From positions 1 through 7,174 of the forward strand of contig CAKNZJ010000107.1 of assembly GCA_932222125.1 (NCBI GenBank): a stretch of 7,174 nt of DNA, read 5' to 3'. The position numbers and the translations under genes are program-made. The stretch is from an uncultured Clostridia bacterium. GTDB lineage: Bacteria > Bacillota > Clostridia > Oscillospirales > Oscillospiraceae. Below are positions 6,801-7,174 of the stretch, piece after piece (the stretch's first letter is position 1; each line of letters starts with the position of its first letter). Under the pieces are notes generated by a model. That model saw nothing but the letters and a program-made list of their open reading frames with translations, was not told the origin of the DNA and did no database searches.

Positions 6801-7174
6801 GCGGTTCGGCTGGCGAAGATCACTACCGGCACCTATAACGCCGCTGGAAACTACAAGATCGTTTACAAGACCAATTTGAGCAACGGCGAGTACCGCGTCC
6901 TGGCGGACAGCCTGAATACCCAGCAGAACTATGTGCTGGAAGCGTCCCCCGTGGCCCTGCGGCTGGCGTCCAACGAGTATGTAACGGAGGTCATGTTCGT
7001 GTTCGGCACCGTGCCCGCCAATTTCCGGCAGGTAGAAGCCCCCAAAATTGATTGCACCGTGGTGTCCTGGGCCAAGGGCGGCAGTCAGTTTGTCAATCAG
7101 GCGGACGTGGGCGGCGTCTACAACGGCCAGTGGATCATGGCGACCACTCGCTGGGTGACGAAAATCTACGCCCC
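720..7174 (+). CDS. Giant thioester-domain / multi-CnaB (SpaA-like) surface adhesin, 3' end beyond window
   Basis: A single frame runs from the ATG at 720 to the window edge with no stop: at least 2,151 residues. Order of parts: signal peptide (about 1-29); N-terminal thioester/TQXA-type region (about 30-385) with candidate bond residues Cys76 and Gln141; 17 consecutive CnaB/SpaA-like modules (386-1978) of about 85-102 residues; then a different domain from about 1979 to the edge. Each module opens with a strand ending in Lys (type LTIIKVD). It continues with a G-x-x-F strand, a TDxNG turn, a strand ending in Glu (type YxVTE) often followed by APxGY, and a last strand ending in Asn (type TVTN). 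In this family Lys and Asn form an isopeptide bond helped by Glu, which makes stalks resistant to force and proteases. Thioester domains of Gram-positive adhesins can bond to amines on target surfaces. The protein is expected to be secreted and wall-anchored, but the sorting signal would lie outside the window. Calling it an adhesin is family-based inference; the domain architecture is seen directly. Confidence 0.93.
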   Translation, partial: MKHKHFKRLLSMLLVVATLFGLMAVPASAASLENSGTVTIQQAGYGKYLGTTKGSTIGGGYWKYTSNDGLTGTAYCVNHGLKGVSPSKALTVQPYNRNPQTMGVFASGYPNRTLEQFKELHQDDVRGVNALTEDEYKYATQLAIWASCDQLAVPGTSFTAGRDTLTVPTSDAQKIRIFDSVKAILSLSQHWTKSLYTGLSLRAEENKDIRGVEVVNEFGLEGAAEDGTDGIKLERINGKEYYTRVMYVASATSTWIDDRTTKVYSTDAPQGTIFVAENNSPLETVQENGATCYKVDTSKSRNTNLNSNGSEYYGAFKVCIPVDTAADEGSFTIKATGGVAQYNLFLAYNPSASEQSYIISDPGYTTLDAQATFKWSSTDELVETASLQVVKAGAGGAPLEGAKFTLTGDRGTTVSGTTDRNGQIIWTDLPADEKFTLAETAAPEGYQIIAPMNVTLTAGRTSYLTVTDDVEHGFTIKKVDAQNKGSLQGAVFRFEQIDGSYMTTGTTGFDGTISFEGDELPYGSYRITEQSPPDGYVKSSRVETVEWDGTKDVTITWENVRDISLTIIKVDEQTGVSLPNATFDVYADGKLITSVTTNDNGVARVTGIKKEAYIEIVETAAPAGYVLDKTPHGIHIDPYDPAVEDDPVLTVTNRARPALRILKYDLTSNKPMPDVTFEVWHDGNLFGEYTTNASGEIFLYDLEPGTYLVKEVATDDAHVVNSTPQQIELKAGDTQTRELVFFNSLKPGIHLIKVDSVTMKSLPNVRFEFKLVGGSYRQEFVTDINGEIDLSKLTPGAYEVRELEAPDGYLIDDAVRVVQVNPDENANFVFTNTPKPSLRLIKTSSDGTRLGGVHFRIARIEDGTHYLDRITDDNGEINISNLEPGVYSVKETATVADHILDLQEYHVELFAGQTSTITIENQKRPNLIVYKKDADTGDPIPDTVFLVKAADGHSVDEIKTDSEGKATLDNLLPGVYEISEKSVPAPWLMDADPQLVTLYPNRDHTVYFQNHKKPTLTVNKVDSITGSPIKGAKFEVWYGSNNTTTGELNSLGTFYSDANGQFFVDLLRDGWYKVTELEPAAGYTIKEPATQEFYIKGGESKVITFENVPKNAIIVEKYDSVTGAALPGCTFQLRYLGGTSGTGGTVIGTKVTGKNGTAMWTGLNPGAYVLEEVDAADGYNIIQSSETIMLADSGEQSVVTVRFTNAPDGQLLIRKVCSVNPSVTLQNAEFKVLYADGTVVGDSNGVYRTDENGEILITGLTPGKSVVVTETRAPAGFILDTQSQTVQIKEGRTVSLTFKNQPKGAIIIQKRDSATGQPLPGAEFRVTTAAGCEVGLDGVIGTSTLTQNGIFVTDAQGEIKITNLAPGAYVISELKAPTGYVMDTASTNVVIGQGGDTQTVVIKNSKAGTLVIDKRDSLTGKPLEGVTFKVTTSTGEFVPAENGQISSNGLYFTDKDGKITINGVVGTLVVTETATIPGYTIDEATRTQTVVVNPNDTQTLHFTNTPSTTLVIEKYIEGTTTPLKGVTFLITDSSGAVVGNSNGEFITDENGRIVLNDLTPGTTVTAREVKTLEGYVLDTTPKSIKIKVGEVQTLRFYNQKQGTIVIRKLDKQTNEPLAGVEFQITYSDGSYLDDDYGHLSSKGLYKTDANGEIRISGVVGTLVITETKPLPGYVMDEGTKTQTVKVNPTDTQTITVYNTKIGGLTIIKKDEETGERIKGVQFEVRKLNGEIIGTYTTDTNGVINLPEAEKGWYQVVELKAAKGYKLDDTPHQIEVKDGGTATLEITNRQSGSALIHKIDSVTGKGIYGVKFLLSDAKGNPVGTYESDNEGYVYIDKELEDGRYTIREIECAEGYILDTQPKTIYVEYGGCTTITWTNTAVTGQIQITKTSADYNSMNGWPAGTPIPGTVFEIYHYRTGNLVDTIRTDKNGVAVSKPLPLGRYKVVESQAADFYGLDKTPIDVEIEHAGQIVKAAMTNKSLYTNVAIQKTGYAEVMPGQNIRYTFSGISNNSTTALTSFYWRDTLPVEAVRLAKITTGTYNAAGNYKIVYKTNLSNGEYRVLADSLNTQQNYVLEASPVALRLASNEYVTEVMFVFGTVPANFRQVEAPKIDCTVVSWAKGGSQFVNQADVGGVYNGQWIMATTRWVTKIYA
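807..1874 (+). other. N-terminal thioester (TQXA-type) domain region
   Basis: Residues 30-385 precede the repeats and do not resemble them. Two motifs identify a thioester domain: TAYCVNHG around Cys76 (bases 945-947) and YATQLAIW around Gln141 (bases 1140-1142), the TQxA signature. In characterised Gram-positive thioester domains the Cys side chain bonds to the Gln side chain and can then react with amines on host ligands. The segment from about residue 195 to 380 (running from EVVNEFGLEG through the YNLFLAYNPS stretch) has no motif I recognise; it probably completes the N-terminal domain or forms a linking domain. It carries two Cys (292 and 319) in addition to Cys76 and Cys148, so a 292-319 disulphide is possible. 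The motif match is strong, while the domain borders are approximate. Confidence 0.82.
1875..2129 (+). repeat. CnaB/SpaA module 1 (Lys391, Glu439, Asp468)
   Basis: Residues 386-470. The module starts SLQVVKAG and lacks the usual K-x-D. It has the GAKF strand, a TTDRNGQ turn, LAETAAPEGY and a last strand LTVTDDV. Asp468 sits where all the later modules have Asn, so any isopeptide bond here would be Lys-Asp. Confidence 0.85.
2136..2399 (+). repeat. CnaB/SpaA module 2 (Lys478, Glu529, Asn559)
   Basis: Residues 473-560. It opens with FTIKKVDAQN and has the GAVFRF strand. The turn TTGFDG departs from the usual TDxNG. The Glu motif is RITEQSPPDGY and the last strand is VTITWEN. Confidence 0.85.
2409..2681 (+). 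repeat. CnaB/SpaA module 3 (Lys569, Glu618, Asn653)
   Basis: Residues 564-654. LTIIKVDEQTG, a VTTNDNG turn, EIVETAAPAGYVLD and LTVTN form a near-textbook module. The loop before the last strand (DPYDPAVEDD) is longer and acidic. Confidence 0.88.
2691..2951 (+). repeat. CnaB/SpaA module 4 (Lys663, Glu711, Asn743)
   Basis: Residues 658-744. LRILKYDLTSNKPMPDVTF and LEPGTYLVKE are clear. The AP-GY segment after Glu is replaced by VATDDAHVV, and the last strand is ELVFFN. Confidence 0.85.
2961..3218 (+). repeat. CnaB/SpaA module 5 (Lys753, Glu802, Asn832)
   Basis: Residues 748-833. IHLIKVDSVTMKSLPNVRF, TDINGEI, LTPGAYEVRELEAPDGY and FVFTN. The LTPGAY segment shares a 14-base DNA block with modules 9 and 11. 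Confidence 0.88.
3228..3485 (+). repeat. CnaB/SpaA module 6 (Lys842, Glu891, Asn921)
   Basis: Residues 837-922. LRLIKTSSDGTRLGGVHF, TDDNGEI, LEPGVYSVKE and TITIEN. The APxGY segment is degraded to ATVADHILD, as in module 4. Confidence 0.85.
3495..3752 (+). repeat. CnaB/SpaA module 7 (Lys931, Glu980, Asn1010)
   Basis: Residues 926-1011. LIVYKKDADTGDPIPDTVF, TDSEGKA, LLPGVYEISE and TVYFQN. PAPWLMD stands in place of APxGYxLD. Lys931 is preferred over Lys932 by alignment with K-x-D in neighbouring modules. Confidence 0.84.
3759..4043 (+). repeat. CnaB/SpaA module 8 (Lys1020, Glu1076, Asn1107)
   Basis: Residues 1014-1108. LTVNKVDSITGSPIKGAKFEV has the classic opening. A Asn/Thr-rich loop (SNNTTTGELNS) lengthens the middle. 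YKVTELEPAAGY and ITFEN complete the triad. Confidence 0.87.
4050..4337 (+). repeat. CnaB/SpaA module 9 (Lys1117, Glu1172, Asn1205)
   Basis: Residues 1111-1206. AIIVEKYDSVTGAALPGCTF carries Cys1129, the first Cys of the stalk. A Gly/Thr loop (GGTSGTGGT) is inserted before the turn. LNPGAYVLEEVDAADGY and VRFTN follow. Confidence 0.86.
4344..4622 (+). repeat. CnaB/SpaA module 10 (Lys1215, Glu1270, Asn1300)
   Basis: Residues 1209-1301. QLLIRKVCSVN has Cys1217 just after the reactive Lys. DGTVVGDSNGVYRTDENG resembles the same part of module 13. VVVTETRAPAGF and LTFKN follow. Confidence 0.86.
4629..4934 (+). repeat. CnaB/SpaA module 11, long form (Lys1310, Glu1373, Asn1404)
   Basis: Residues 1304-1405. 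At about 102 residues it is the longest module. AIIIQKRDSATGQPLPGAEF is followed by an extended loop with Cys1332 and then NGIFVTDAQGE. LAPGAYVISELKAPTGYVMD and VVIKN close it. It resembles modules 12 and 14 in length and in the DTQTV segment. Confidence 0.86.
4941..5234 (+). repeat. CnaB/SpaA module 12, long form (Lys1414, Glu1472, Asn1504)
   Basis: Residues 1408-1505. TLVIDKRDSLTGKPLEGVTF, SSNGLYFTDKDG, GVVGTLVVTET and VNPNDTQTLHFTN. The usual LxPGxY strand is replaced by GVVGTLVV, a variant shared only with module 14. Confidence 0.87.
5241..5516 (+). repeat. CnaB/SpaA module 13 (Lys1514, Glu1568, Asn1598)
   Basis: Residues 1508-1599. TLVIEKYIEGTTTPLKGVTF, GAVVGNSNGEFITDENG, LTPGTTVTAREVKTLEGY and LRFYN. 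Its middle part matches module 10 better than either direct neighbour. Confidence 0.86.
5523..5816 (+). repeat. CnaB/SpaA module 14, long form (Lys1608, Glu1666, Asn1698)
   Basis: Residues 1602-1699. TIVIRKLDKQTNEPLAGVEF, SSKGLYKTDANG, GVVGTLVITETKPLPGY, VNPTDTQTITVYN. It is the closest relative of module 12, including a 17-base identical DNA block. Confidence 0.88.
5826..6083 (+). repeat. CnaB/SpaA module 15 (Lys1708, Glu1757, Asn1787)
   Basis: Residues 1703-1788. LTIIKKDEETGERIKGVQFEV, TDTNGVI, GWYQVVELKAAKGYKLD and LEITN. It returns to the short form. Confidence 0.87.
6093..6353 (+). repeat. CnaB/SpaA module 16 (Lys1797, Glu1847, Asn1877)
   Basis: Residues 1792-1878. ALIHKIDSVTGKGIYGVKF, SDNEGYV, YTIREIECAEGYILD and ITWTN. 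It is the only module with two Cys (1850 and 1870), so an internal disulphide is possible. Confidence 0.86.
6363..6653 (+). repeat. CnaB/SpaA module 17 (Lys1888, Glu1946, Asn1977)
   Basis: Residues 1882-1978. IQITKTSADYNSMNGWPAG has a longer loop between the Lys strand and the GTVFEI strand. TDKNGVA, YKVVESQAADFYGLD and AAMTN complete it. It is the last module of the stalk. Confidence 0.84.
6654..7174 (+). other. C-terminal non-CnaB domain of the adhesin, incomplete
   Basis: From about residue 1979 the CnaB pattern stops. The segment begins YTNVAIQKTGYAEVMPGQ and contains IRYTFSGISNNST, followed by FYWRDTLPVEAVRL. It continues with many short beta-like strands to WVTKIYA at the edge. The opening (a strand with Lys, then PGQ and a YTF-x-G-I-x-N-x-S strand) resembles the DUF11-like domains that often sit between the repeats and the wall anchor of Gram-positive surface proteins. 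I assign that family only tentatively. Neither an LPxTG-type motif nor a membrane helix has been reached by base 7174. Confidence 0.55.

Overview
The window is a GC-rich stretch with two genes on the + strand and almost no non-coding DNA. Codon choice strongly favours G/C third positions and avoids TTA/CTA. The Shine-Dalgarno is strong (AAAGGAG), and the large gene encodes a Gram-positive-style secreted adhesin with a thioester (TQXA) domain and CnaB/SpaA modules. This points to a Bacillota (Firmicutes) genome, probably a gut Clostridia such as Oscillospiraceae or Lachnospiraceae. The organism call is inference. Proteins of this kind are often found on Gram-positive integrative and conjugative elements, but no conjugation, integrase or att sequence lies in this window, so a mobile context is only a possibility.

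Layout. Bases 1-639 hold the 3' part of a gene for a transglutaminase-like (Cys-His-Asp papain-fold) protein whose start lies upstream of the window. Bases 640-719 are the only intergenic DNA: an imperfect hairpin followed by a T-rich run (a probable terminator or attenuator), then a ribosome binding site. Bases 720-7174 are one uninterrupted reading frame of at least 2,151 codons that runs off the right edge without a stop. It encodes a giant cell-surface protein: signal peptide, N-terminal thioester-type domain (candidate Cys76-Gln141 bond), 17 tandem CnaB/SpaA-like modules, and the start of a different C-terminal domain. Every module has a Lys/Glu/Asn-type isopeptide triad. In module 1 the Asn is replaced by Asp.

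How it may work together. The large protein reads as a covalently reinforced surface fibre. The tip could bind a target amine through its thioester. The stalk would be locked by up to 17 intramolecular isopeptide bonds, and the cell-wall anchor (expected just beyond the window) would be attached by a sortase. The adjacent transglutaminase-like protein could process or crosslink surface proteins, possibly including this one, but only adjacency supports that link.

The long open frames on the - strand are shadows. They lie codon-in-register opposite the large gene and stop exactly where that gene uses one of its rare TTA or CTA leucine codons.
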